Source: Thermomicrobium roseum DSM 5159
GTDB lineage: Bacteria > Chloroflexota > Chloroflexia > Thermomicrobiales > Thermomicrobiaceae
Length of the DNA stretch: 64,000 nucleotides
NCBI RefSeq assembly: GCF_000021685.1
Contig: NC_011961.1
Span: forward strand, 434,001-498,000
Reading direction: 5' to 3'
Positions 45,946 through 54,071 of the stretch are shown in pieces. A program made the translations under genes and the position numbers. The notes under the pieces are model-generated. The model searched no databases, was not told the origin of the DNA, and was given only the letters and a program-made list of their open reading frames with translations. How positions within the stretch are numbered: the first letter of the stretch is position 1; each line of letters opens with the position of its first letter.

Positions 45946-47725
45946 GCCGCGGCTCCGTCCCCGGCGAGAGCCGGCGCAAACTGGCCGCCGCGGCCACGAG
46001 GCGCGACACCGCGAGCACTGCCAGCAGCAGGCCGGCGGCGATGGCGAGATCGGGCGGGGACGGCGCGGCCGTCGCTGGCCAGCCTACCGCGACGAGCGCG
46101 AGCAGGACCAGGTTGCGGAGCACGGTGGCGCGGCCGAGCTTACTGGGCACCAGGTTGCCGAAGCAGGAACAGTCCGCACCCGGCGCACGCCGGGCTCCGA
46201 CGACGGCGAACGCGGTGAAGGCGAGGAGAGCGGTCGCGGCGAGCACGAGCCCAGCGCGCTGGGTGCCTGGTAGGAGCAAGAGGACTCCGGTGAGGAGTTC
46301 CAGCGCGACGGTTCCGAGCGCAGCCGGGCGAGCCCAACGGCGGAACCGCGGCAAAACGGTCGCGACCAGGTGCGCGAGACGCCCGAGGGAGACGATCTTG
46401 CCCAGCGCGGCGACGAGGAAGGTACCGGCGAGCAGGGCGGTCGCGGTGCCGGCGAGCGATTCGGGAAGGTGCCGGAGCAGGCCAATCGCGCCCAGCGGTG
46501 CAGCTGTGCCCGGGGAGAACGCCGGCCAGTGATAGTAGGTGACGTACGCAAACTCCAGGTAGAGCCCGCAAGCCAGCGGTGCCGAGAGTGTCCCGCTGTC
46601 GAGCGGGAAGCGCCACAGGCAACCCTCGGCTATATCAGCGAGGTACACGGCGTGCTGCGCCGGGTCAGAACCGACCAGGTGCCAGCGGTAGGGGAAGCCC
46701 TCCTCCGGAAGCCGGTGCGTCGCGGTCAGCTGCCAAGAAGCAGCATCGATGGCCAGTAGCTCGGAGGCTTCCGTGGAGAACGCGACCAGCCAGTCACCGG
46801 CGAGTGCCACGAACTGCGCTGCCAGATCGCGGGTGAGCGGCGGGTCGGCGGAGCGGATCTCCAGCGTGCGCGGATCGAGGATCAGGCGTGCGAGGTCGTC
46901 AGTGACCAGCCAGAGCTGGTTGCCGACCAGCACGGGGGCTGCGAGACCGGGCGCCATGCTCGGCGCGCTCTGCCCGCGTACCGGCAGGTAGGCGGTGATC
47001 AGCCGCGGGATGGCCTGCTGGGCGAGCACTCGGCCGGTCTGCGGGTCGAGGGCGAAGACGTCCCCCAACGAGTTGGTCCACTGCGGCAGGACGGAGCGGT
47101 TGACCACGAGCAACCGCTCGCGGCTGGGGAAGAGCCACACGTAACTGGTCCCGCCCAGGCCCTTCGCCCAGGAAGCCCATGTTCGCTTCTCCAGATCGTA
47201 GGCGGTGACGATGAGCTGGGGGATGGGACCGCTCCCACCGTAGAAGGCGAGCGCGGCCAGCTTCCCGTCAGCGGAAAAGGCGGCCGAGGCGAGCCAGGGG
47301 TTGGCCAGCAGTTCCGGCTCGCGGGTCGCCAGGTCAGCGAGCGGGGGAGCCTGCAGCCCGAGCGGCAGGACGGCCTCCAGCGTCCAATCGGGGAGCGAGC
47401 GGATCTCGAGCACCTGGCCGGCCAGCGTATCCGGCTCGCTGCGCACGACCGCTGCCCGGCGACCGTCCGGCGAGAGGGAGATCTCCCGGTAGGCCCGGTC
47501 CGGGTGGGGCACCCGGTTCAGCTCGGCGCCGGTCGTGAGGTCGAGGATGGCGATCTCCGTCCCCGCTGGGCCAGCCAGCGAGACTAAGAGCGCCTGGCCC
47601 GGGGGAGCAGCAACGGCCAGCCGGTCGCGTGCCGCCAGCGCCGCCCCAAGCGCGAGCAGGAGGACGAGCACGAGCGCGGCACCAGCACGCGGGCGTGCCC
47701 AAGCGCGCATGTCGGATCGTTGCAT
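45935..47725 (-). CDS. Heavy-chain-like beta-propeller fused to a MauE domain
   Basis: A 596-residue two-part protein. After an N-terminal anchor (AALVLVLLLALGAALAA), residues about 40-390 form a beta-propeller like the other five in the cluster, ending with the paired Cys motif GCLWRF...LACGL. Residues about 405-590 are a four-helix MauE/DoxX-type domain: FLVAALGKIVSLGRL, a DCSCFGN motif and the LGRATVLRNLVLLAL helix seen in MauE proteins. ATG at 47725 follows AAAGGAGG. MauE normally stands alone and helps light-chain maturation; fusion to a propeller suggests the heavy-chain-like part is delivered to the site of maturation. Confidence 0.8.
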   Translation of the reverse strand: MQRSDMRAWARPRAGAALVLVLLLALGAALAARDRLAVAAPPGQALLVSLAGPAGTEIAILDLTTGAELNRVPHPDRAYREISLSPDGRRAAVVRSEPDTLAGQVLEIRSLPDWTLEAVLPLGLQAPPLADLATREPELLANPWLASAAFSADGKLAALAFYGGSGPIPQLIVTAYDLEKRTWASWAKGLGGTSYVWLFPSRERLLVVNRSVLPQWTNSLGDVFALDPQTGRVLAQQAIPRLITAYLPVRGQSAPSMAPGLAAPVLVGNQLWLVTDDLARLILDPRTLEIRSADPPLTRDLAAQFVALAGDWLVAFSTEASELLAIDAASWQLTATHRLPEEGFPYRWHLVGSDPAQHAVYLADIAEGCLWRFPLDSGTLSAPLACGLYLEFAYVTYYHWPAFSPGTAAPLGAIGLLRHLPESLAGTATALLAGTFLVAALGKIVSLGRLAHLVATVLPRFRRWARPAALGTVALELLTGVLLLLPGTQRAGLVLAATALLAFTAFAVVGARRAPGADCSCFGNLVPSKLGRATVLRNLVLLALVAVGWPATAAPSPPDLAIAAGLLLAVLAVSRLVAAAASLRRLSPGTEPRHAA

Positions 47726-47753
47726 CAGGGGCCTCCTTTCGCTCGGCCAGAGC

Positions 47754-48206
47754 TCAGCAGGTTCCGACGAGAACCGCTCGCGTGCACACGACGCTGCCTG
47801 TTCCACACCAATTGTTTTGAGGTCGTCCGTTCGCGCATCGGTATCCCGTCGGACATGGCGGCGCGCTTCCGGTCGTGCAGCAGTCGATGTACCGGACGAT
47901 GAACGCTCGGTTCCGCCGTGTATCGTAACAACACATGTACCATGAGCTCGTACCACTGACCGTTCCAGGCGGGCAGCTGGAGTCGCTCCCGCCCAGACAG
48001 GAGCAGAGACAGCCCCGCTGGTTGCAGCGGAACCAGTCGCTGCAGCTCTGCGCGCTGGCGGGTTCCGGGTCGAAGAGGAAAATCCCGGTCGCGAACATGG
48101 CGCTGAGCGCACGGCGCAACCACGAGCGTCGGGTGGGCCCGCCGCTAGGCGGTGTGTGGGCTGGGTGGCTCACCCGCGCTTTCGGTGGGGGCTCGGATCC
48201 TGTCAT
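47754..48206 (-). CDS. Methylamine dehydrogenase light-chain-like Cys-rich protein E
   Basis: A 150-residue exported protein. The leader carries a Tat motif (TRRSWLRR) and ends in ASA. The mature part follows the MauA pattern: CSDWFRC, CLCSCLGG, CPPG, SSWYMCC, VRYIDCC, NNWC and VVCTR. Trp89 and Trp133 occupy the places of the two Trp that form TTQ in methylamine dehydrogenase. Asp108 and Thr142 match the catalytic-site Asp76 and Thr122, while Asp32 is Ser69 and Tyr119 is not conserved. Start 48206 was preferred because the ATG at 48248 falls inside the promoter element. It heads the unit with the MauE fusion, MauD and the sigma factor. Confidence 0.8.
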   Translation of the reverse strand: MTGSEPPPKARVSHPAHTPPSGGPTRRSWLRRALSAMFATGIFLFDPEPASAQSCSDWFRCNQRGCLCSCLGGSDSSCPPGTVSGTSSWYMCCYDTRRNRAFIVRYIDCCTTGSAPPCPTGYRCANGRPQNNWCGTGSVVCTRAVLVGTC

Positions 48207-48231
48207 GGTCGGCGCTATCCTTTCGGGACTC

Positions 48232-48268
48232 TCACTCTCTTGACGCATGAGCAGGTCTCTCCCAGACA
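48232..48268 (-). promoter_or_regulatory. ECF-type promoter before light-chain-like gene E
   Basis: Coding-strand TGTCTGG, 15 bp, then GCGTCAAGAGAGTG. It matches four other sites in the cluster in both blocks and in exact spacing. Transcription would begin about 20-25 bp before the ATG at 48206. Confidence 0.65.
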
Positions 48269-48303
48269 GCCGGTCGGCGGTCTCTCCTCGACCGCCTGGC
48301 GGC

Positions 48304-49674
48304 TTACGGTGTCTCCGCGTTGCTGACTGGCCACCCTTCGGTCGAGTGCGGCCAGCCGGCGGCGAGCCCGCAACGTAAAGGCTCGGAGAGCGTCCCCTGG
48401 TCGAGCGAGAGCTGGTAGAGACACCCGTTGCTGGTCGCGGTAAGCCAGAGAACGCCCCGCTCGAGATCGGTCCCGACTGGCTGCCAGAGGTTCTCGGGAA
48501 GCTGGGGAAGCGGATAGGCCCGGTCGAGCGACCACCGCACGAGGTCGAGTATGATGACCTCGTCGTGGCCCACCAGGGCTGCCCGGTCACCCACGACGCT
48601 CGCCCGCCAGCCGACGCGGCGCGATTCCGACAGTGCTGGGTAGCGGGCGTGGACTGCCAGCGTCTCCGCGTCCAGGACGAAACCCTGGAGGTCTTCGGTC
48701 ACGACCACCAGCTGGGGACCCCACAGGGCTGGCGGCAGCGCGCTCGGGTAGGTGACGAGGGTCGACTCGTGCCGCGCTGGCTTGGCGGTCCACTCGAGCG
48801 GCGCGAGTTCCTGTCTGGCTTCGATGCGACCGGTCGCCGGATCGACCAGGAGGAGCGAAGCGACGGTCGGTTGCCGGGGCGACGAGATCCCCGAACTCAT
48901 GACGACGAGCTTGTCGGGTAACGCGAGCAGGCTGGCAGCTTGCGCACCGGGTAGGGGAAGCGCCCAGTTGGCCCAGCTGCCAGCGGCCAGGTCGAGCGTG
49001 GTGATCCAGGTGACGAAGCTGCCGCCTCCCCCGGGGAGGCTACCGGTCGTCGAGGTGAGCCAGGCGGCAGCCCACTTGCCCGAGGGGGCGATCACCATCC
49101 GCTGCAGGACGGGAGGCTCCGTGGCTGCCGCTGGGAACTCTCGAGCCAGCGCGCGGACCGGGGGAATCCCGGAGTCGAGCGGCAGCACTGTTGCGAGCGA
49201 CCAGTCGGGTATGCGCCGGACCTCGAGCCGGTCCCGCCACGTCTCACCAGCCAGTTCGCGCCGTTTGAGGACGACGAGGTCACCAGCGGGCGAGAGTGCA
49301 GCTGCGCTCACGTCGGAGGCATCGGAGTAAGAGTCGACGACTTCACCGGTCGAGAGATCGAGGAGCACGAGCCGGCTCCCGAAGATGCCAGTCATGGCGT
49401 CAGCCGGTTCGGCTGCGAACGTTAGCAGTCTGGGTCGAGACTGGTCCGGTGCCCCGTTGCCCGCGGTGTTCAGCAGGCCCGCCGGTGATCGGGGGACGGC
49501 GAGCGCGAAGACGAGGAACAGGCTGACGGCCAGTGCAGCGGCACTCGCGGTGATGGCGTGTCGAGGGTGCCGGAGGGCCACACCGCTGACCATTGCGGTG
49601 GTGAGGCGTTCGAGCAAGCTGTGACGGCTGCCGTAGCCGGTGCGATGCGGGTGCGCGCGGGTGATGTCGGACAC
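48304..49674 (-). CDS. Heavy-chain-like beta-propeller protein E
   Basis: A 456-residue protein with a cytoplasmic N-terminus, one membrane helix (about residues 42-62: SAAALAVSLFLVFALAV) and an extracytoplasmic propeller. Repeating blade elements include LVLLDLSTGEVVDSY and VLQRMVIAPSGKWAA, and the shared C-terminal Cys pair is in NGCLYQLSLDQGTL and LRCGL. It is the longest of the six. GTG at 49674 follows AGGAGAG. It has its own ECF-like promoter and no light chain directly attached; light chain E follows about 100 bp downstream with its own promoter. Confidence 0.75.
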   Translation of the reverse strand: MSDITRAHPHRTGYGSRHSLLERLTTAMVSGVALRHPRHAITASAAALAVSLFLVFALAVPRSPAGLLNTAGNGAPDQSRPRLLTFAAEPADAMTGIFGSRLVLLDLSTGEVVDSYSDASDVSAAALSPAGDLVVLKRRELAGETWRDRLEVRRIPDWSLATVLPLDSGIPPVRALAREFPAAATEPPVLQRMVIAPSGKWAAAWLTSTTGSLPGGGGSFVTWITTLDLAAGSWANWALPLPGAQAASLLALPDKLVVMSSGISSPRQPTVASLLLVDPATGRIEARQELAPLEWTAKPARHESTLVTYPSALPPALWGPQLVVVTEDLQGFVLDAETLAVHARYPALSESRRVGWRASVVGDRAALVGHDEVIILDLVRWSLDRAYPLPQLPENLWQPVGTDLERGVLWLTATSNGCLYQLSLDQGTLSEPLRCGLAAGWPHSTEGWPVSNAETP

Positions 49675-49697
49675 GGTCCACTCTCCTGGCTCGTCTT

Positions 49698-49734
49698 CAC
49701 TCTTCTAGACGGTCCGCGCTGCTGGCTGCAGACA
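49698..49734 (-). promoter_or_regulatory. ECF-type promoter before propeller E
   Basis: Coding-strand TGTCTGC, 15 bp, CCGTCTAGAAGAGTG, 24 bp upstream of the GTG start. Same blocks and spacing as the other four sites. Confidence 0.7.
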
Positions 49735-49879
49735 GCTGCCAAATGGGCAGACGGCCAGGATCCCCGTGTCCCTGCCCGGGCTGCTTGCGTTCGCCCGCCG
49801 TGGCCGGTCGCTGGGACAACGCTTCGATGGCGGCACTGGGCTTGGACGGCTCGGACGGAGTGCGAGCTTTTCTCCGCAC

Positions 49880-50297
49880 TCAGCAGCGCGCCTCGACGAG
49901 CGTCTGGGTACAGACGGCACACTGTCCGCTGGAACACCAGTGCGGTTGCGGGCAGTTCCGTGCACAGGCACAGCTGCTGGGGCACCCATCGAAAGGGTTG
50001 GGGCATTTCGACTCGCCGGTGCGCAGTGGTCGACAGCAGTCGCGGTACTGAACGAGCCAGAGGCGGCCGCTGGCATCGCGACAGCAGGACCACCACGCGC
50101 GCGGGGGTGCTTCCACTGGAGCAGGCGGTATCGCTCCCGCCTCGGCATGTGCAGCGGCAGCCGCACAAGCCACAAAACCGCCAGTCGCTGCAGGAAAGTT
50201 GCCCGGGCGCGGCAGACGGCCGGATCCACCAGCTGGCTAGGGCCAGCAGGGTTCCGGTGACCGTTCGGACGAGAGTCCGCTGCGTCCGCACTGTCAT
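49880..50297 (-). pseudogene. Frameshifted light-chain-like Cys-rich protein D
   Basis: The 5' frame starts at 50297 (4-bp overlap with propeller D) and encodes CSDWRFCGLCGCRCTCRGG, then leaves the family pattern. The rest (AWWSCCRDASG, VQYRDCC, PHWCSSGQCAVCT, ending EARC at 49880) is in another frame. The switch lies at about 50095-50105 in an alternating CGCGCGCG run, as if one CG unit had been lost. The two halves together align along their full length with copy B. It may be a true pseudogene, a slippage-controlled gene or a sequencing error. Confidence 0.75.
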
Positions 50298-51505
50298 GAG
50301 AGCGGTCCCGTCCGCGCGAAACGCCGCTCGTACAGGTTCAGGTCGAGACCGCAGCTCAGCGTGTCGCGCGTGCCGTCGAGTCCGAAGCGGTAGAGGCAGG
50401 CGCTACCCGGCTCGCTCGCGATCGGGTAACCCATGACCAGGACGTCGCCGGTCGTTGGGTCGGCACCGACGAGCTGCGTTCCGAAGAGGCCGGACAGCGG
50501 GAGGCGTGTCGCGATCGTAGCGCTAGCGAGGTCGACCATAACCAGCTCCTCCGTCTGGGTGAGTGCGATGACCCGGTCGTCGTCGAGCCAGGCGATCTCT
50601 CGTGCCAAGATCTCGGCCGAAATCGGAGCGCGATGCTCGACTCGTCGCAGTGTGGTGGGGTCGAAAACGAATAGTTCCAAGCGTTCCGTCAGGACGGCCA
50701 GCGTGTTCGTGCCCAGGTGAGCTCCTGTGACCGCCGGTACGCGTGCGGCAGCGGTGCCCGCGATCGGCGCGAATCCGGGCTCGGCCGAGCGGAGCACGAC
50801 CTGCCCCTGCAGTGTCCCGGTGTCGGGATCGAGGCGATAGAGCGAGCCAGCTGTGTCGAAGTTCGCGACAGCGTTGTCGCGCGCGAGGACGAAGAGGTGG
50901 TTCGAGGCAGGGAGGAGGTACGCATAGTGCGCACCCGGAACCGGGAGGGCCCAACTCGCCCAGGTGCCACGCTCCAGGTCCAAAGTGGCGACCCAGAGGA
51001 TCCACCAGCTGGAAGGTTCCGGCGCCATCGAGACGAACCCGACAGCGGCGTACCGGGCGTCCGGTGAGACCTCGGCTGCGTAGGGACGAGGAGAGTCGTC
51101 ACCGAGAGCTGGAAAGGCGCGTCGCACTGCCTGAGCGGGTGGTATCTCCGAGTCGATCGAAAGCACATGGACGGTCGACCAACTCGGGAGGCGCGAGACG
51201 GTCACCCGATCGTAGGTGATGGAGAGAACGAGCCGGCCACCAGGATCGGCGGCGAGGATCGCCGAAGTGCCAGGCTGTTGGGAGACGATCTGGCCGCTGC
51301 GGGCGTCGAGTACGAGCGAGTGCGTAGCCGTCTGCGCGAGGATCAGTGCAGGCGCAGGCTCGGGACGGGCAGCCAGCCGATCGTTCGGACGCAGCAGTGG
51401 TGTCGCGGCGAGAGCAGGAAAGGAGACGATCAGGAGCACGAGAAGCTTGACGAGGGGGCGGGAGACCGGTCGGCCATCGGCGCGGCCAGTAAATTGAGCG
51501 AGCAT
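50294..51505 (-). CDS. Heavy-chain-like beta-propeller protein D
   Basis: A 403-residue protein with an N-terminal membrane helix (LVKLLVLLIVSFPALAA) and a beta-propeller. It is closest to propeller B: both contain WILWVxTLDLERGTWASWA, PVPGAxYxYL and the ending CGLDLNLYERRFAxTG. ATG at 51505 follows GAGGAG. It lies 29 bp downstream of propeller C and overlaps the frameshifted light chain D by 4 bp, the same heavy-light coupling as pairs A and B. Confidence 0.75.
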   Translation of the reverse strand: MLAQFTGRADGRPVSRPLVKLLVLLIVSFPALAATPLLRPNDRLAARPEPAPALILAQTATHSLVLDARSGQIVSQQPGTSAILAADPGGRLVLSITYDRVTVSRLPSWSTVHVLSIDSEIPPAQAVRRAFPALGDDSPRPYAAEVSPDARYAAVGFVSMAPEPSSWWILWVATLDLERGTWASWALPVPGAHYAYLLPASNHLFVLARDNAVANFDTAGSLYRLDPDTGTLQGQVVLRSAEPGFAPIAGTAAARVPAVTGAHLGTNTLAVLTERLELFVFDPTTLRRVEHRAPISAEILAREIAWLDDDRVIALTQTEELVMVDLASATIATRLPLSGLFGTQLVGADPTTGDVLVMGYPIASEPGSACLYRFGLDGTRDTLSCGLDLNLYERRFARTGPLS

Positions 51506-51534
51506 CGGAGAACTCCTCTCTGGAACCGGTCTCT

Positions 51535-52839
51535 TCAGGGACCGCTCGAGCCTGCGAAGAAGACTGGCCAGCCGAACAGCGGGGCAGGATAGTCGACCAG
51601 GAAGCCGCACGCGAGCGGCGCGCTGAGACGACTCGTCGCCAGATCCAGGTGCCGCAGGCAGCCCTCGCGTGTGCCGGTCAAGAGCAACGTCTCCTGGTCG
51701 ACCAGGCCGGCGGCGATCCACCAGGTCTCCGGCATCTGCGGCAAGGGGTGGGTGGCCAGCAGTCGCCACGACGAGATATCGATCACGCGCACTGCACCAC
51801 CTCCGACGACCAGCCGATCTCCCGTGATGAAGGGTCGTCCGGCGGCGACGAGCCGGTCCGCGAGCGGTGGGTAGTGCGCGGTGACGGTGAGCGCACTGGG
51901 GTCGATGACGAACGCTTCCAGGTCGGTGGTCACCACCAACAGTTGGCCGTTCCAGAGAACGGGGTCGAGCGCGGTCGAGAAGGTGGCTTGCTCGTCGTCC
52001 GGTCCCTCTCCCAGCGGCTTGGCCGTCGTCGAAGCACTCTCCAAGGTCAGCTGGCCGAGCGCTTCGCCGCTCTGCGGGTCGAGCGCGACGACCGTGCCGA
52101 CACTGCGCCGGCTCGAGGTCCGAAGCTCGTGGCCGAGCACCAGGATACGGTCGGGAAGGGCGACGAGCGAAGCTGCCTGGCTCGAGGGGAGCGGGGAAGC
52201 CCATCCCGCCCACACAGCACGCTCGAGATCCACCATGGTCACCCACACGAGCTGGCTGGATGGACCGTCGGGCTTGGGCGTTATCAGCGACCAGAACGCG
52301 ACGGCAGCCCACCGTCCCTGCGGTTCCGCTGCGAACGCGAGGAGCGTCGGGTCAGAGGCGCTGATCGAGGGGAAGCGCTCAGCGAGCACGCGGGCTGGCG
52401 GGATACTGGCTTCGATCGTGACAACGGACTCGATATCCCAGCCAGGAAGGCGACGGACCTCGAGCCGTGCGTGCGGCCCCGTGTGCTCGCCGGTGTAGAA
52501 GACGATGCGGTCGCCAGGCGAGACGAAAGAGGCGCTCAAGACCTCGGTCGAGTCAGCGACCGCGTGGCGGTCCAGAATCGCTCCCGATCGGGCATCGACG
52601 AGAACGAGTCCGGTCGTGCGGGCGGCCAGTCTCGGGTCATCGGTGGTGCCGACTGGGAGCAGAACCAGGGGACGGACGATCGCGTTCGGTGCGGCACCCA
52701 GATGGGGGAGCGAGCGCGACGGTACACCGATTCGGGTCAGGGATGCGGCGATGAGGCTGACTAGCAGGACAGCGCTCGAGGCGAGCAGTAGGCCGGTCGT
52801 CCGTCGCGGCGATACGGTCGGAAGCGTTCGGTCACGCAT
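51535..52839 (-). CDS. Heavy-chain-like beta-propeller protein C
   Basis: A 434-residue protein with an N-terminal helix (GLLLASSAVLLVSLIAASL) and propeller repeats such as LVLVDARSGAILDRHAV and GTVVALDPQSGEALGQL. The C-terminal Cys pair is in EGCLRHL and LACGF. ATG at 52839 follows GGAGGTCGACC. It follows light chain C by 60 bp and so reverses the heavy-then-light order of pairs A, B and D. It is more similar to propeller E than to A, B or D in its C-terminal blades (LATHPLPQMPETWW against DRAYPLPQLPENLW). Confidence 0.75.
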   Translation of the reverse strand: MRDRTLPTVSPRRTTGLLLASSAVLLVSLIAASLTRIGVPSRSLPHLGAAPNAIVRPLVLLPVGTTDDPRLAARTTGLVLVDARSGAILDRHAVADSTEVLSASFVSPGDRIVFYTGEHTGPHARLEVRRLPGWDIESVVTIEASIPPARVLAERFPSISASDPTLLAFAAEPQGRWAAVAFWSLITPKPDGPSSQLVWVTMVDLERAVWAGWASPLPSSQAASLVALPDRILVLGHELRTSSRRSVGTVVALDPQSGEALGQLTLESASTTAKPLGEGPDDEQATFSTALDPVLWNGQLLVVTTDLEAFVIDPSALTVTAHYPPLADRLVAAGRPFITGDRLVVGGGAVRVIDISSWRLLATHPLPQMPETWWIAAGLVDQETLLLTGTREGCLRHLDLATSRLSAPLACGFLVDYPAPLFGWPVFFAGSSGP

Positions 52840-52899
52840 GGTCGACCTCCGAGCGTTGGCTCTCTGAGCATCCGGTTTCGGTTGGTACGAGGAGACCGA

Positions 52900-53352
52900 T
52901 CAGCATTGCGACCACACCTGTGCGCGCGTGCAGTAGGCTGCTCGGGTCGACGGATTCGGACACCAGTTCTGGTTCGACGGGTACTGTCCGCAACTGTTGT
53001 TCTGGTTACAGGAGCAGCCGCTGGGGCAGGCCGGTCGCCGGTCCCGCGGACCGCAGCAGTCGAGGTAGCGGACGAGCCAGAGTCTCCCGCTGGAGAAGTA
53101 ACAGGCCCACCACGCACCGCCTTCCTGAGTGCCCGAGGGGCAGGCGGAATCGCTGCCGCCGAGACAGGAGCACAGGCAGCCGCACATGCCGCAACGGTGC
53201 CACTGGCTGCAGGAGGTTTGAGCGACGAGGTCCTGCTCGTCCCGCAGCAGGGTCCAGGTGGTGAGCAGGGCGGCGACCAGGCCTTTGAGCCAGGCGCGGC
53301 GCGAGCGTGGCCGCTTGGGCCAGTGGGCAGGTGGAGCCGGCGGGAGGGCCAT
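52900..53352 (-). CDS. Methylamine dehydrogenase light-chain-like Cys-rich protein C
   Basis: A 150-residue exported protein with a Tat motif close to consensus (SRRAWLK) and a hydrophobic stretch to about residue 45. Mature features are CSQWHRC, CLCSCLGG, GAWWACY, VRYLDCC, NQNWC and AAYCTR. Trp81 and Trp130 are at the TTQ-forming positions, and Asp98 and Thr142 match MADH Asp76 and Thr122. Tyr140 is one residue from the MADH Tyr119 place. ATG at 53352 follows GAGGAGC. First gene of the C/D unit, with its own ECF-like promoter. Confidence 0.8.
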   Translation of the reverse strand: MALPPAPPAHWPKRPRSRRAWLKGLVAALLTTWTLLRDEQDLVAQTSCSQWHRCGMCGCLCSCLGGSDSACPSGTQEGGAWWACYFSSGRLWLVRYLDCCGPRDRRPACPSGCSCNQNNSCGQYPSNQNWCPNPSTRAAYCTRAQVWSQC

Positions 53353-53380
53353 GGGAAGCTCCTCGAGTCGATGCCTTTTC

Positions 53381-53417
53381 GATTCTTTTCGACGGAGTTC
53401 CCGCTGCGACGCAGACA
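53381..53417 (-). promoter_or_regulatory. ECF-type promoter before light-chain-like gene C
   Basis: Coding-strand TGTCTGC, 15 bp, CCGTCGAAAAGAATC, 29 bp before the ATG. Same upstream block and spacing as the others; the downstream block keeps CCGTC and AAAG. Confidence 0.65.
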
Positions 53418-53651
53418 GGTGGCGCTGGTTAGAGACGGACTCGGCGGGTCGTGTGGGAAGAATGGACACTGACCCTCTGGGCGCTTCGGAGCGTATCCTG
53501 CCCGCTGGGCCTGCCCGGGCTGGCGTCGTCGCCGGCGGAGCCGTCAGCGAGACAGGCAACAGAAAGCCGGCTCGTCGCGCGCTCGGCCGGGTCGATCGCG
53601 CTGGTCTCGTCCATCGACCGCCGGGAGCGGCTGTCTGTCACCGTCGTGCCT

Positions 53652-54071
53652 TCAACAACGCGCCTCGATCAGCGTTTGGGTGCACACGGCACACTGGCCA
53701 GTCGGACACCAGTGTGGCTGTGGGCAGTTTCGCTGGCAGGCACAGTCCGTGGGGCAATGGACCAGGGGGTCCGGACAGCGCGGCTCGTTGTGTCGGCGCG
53801 GGCGACAGCAGTCGCGGTACCGAACCAGCCAGAGTCGCCCGCTGGAGTCGCGACAGCAGGCCCACCAGGCCGAGCCAGGGCTGCTCCCGCTCGGGCAGCT
53901 GGCGTCGCTTCCACCTCGGCAGGTGCATCGACAGCCACAGAGGCCGCAGAAGCGCCAGTCACTGCATGAGAGCTGGGCAGAAGCCATCGGGGTAGCAGTG
54001 AGGTGTCCTGCGAGCCCCAAGAGGCTGCCGACGAGCCACCGGAACAGGTTTCGCCGGGTGCCTAGGGTCAT
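53652..54071 (-). CDS. Methylamine dehydrogenase light-chain-like Cys-rich protein B
   Basis: A 139-residue exported protein with 20 Cys. The leader has an RR pair (TRRNLFRW) and an ASA cleavage site at residues 30-32. Mature elements are CSDWRFC, CRCTCRGG, SAWWACC, VRYRDCC, PHWC and AVCTQ. Trp69 and Trp121 sit at the TTQ positions, Asp87 and Thr131 at the places of MADH Asp76 and Thr122, while MADH Asp32 is Thr50. It overlaps propeller B by 4 bp (ATGA), so heavy- and light-like chains are made in step. Confidence 0.8.
   Translation of the reverse strand: MTLGTRRNLFRWLVGSLLGLAGHLTATPMASAQLSCSDWRFCGLCGCRCTCRGGSDASCPSGSSPGSAWWACCRDSSGRLWLVRYRDCCRPRRHNEPRCPDPLVHCPTDCACQRNCPQPHWCPTGQCAVCTQTLIEARC

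Noticed and set aside
48206..48248. Alternative start of light-chain-like gene E at the ATG at 48248
   Set aside because: This ATG lies inside the conserved ECF promoter element, upstream of the expected transcription start; 48206 gives a leader like the other copies.
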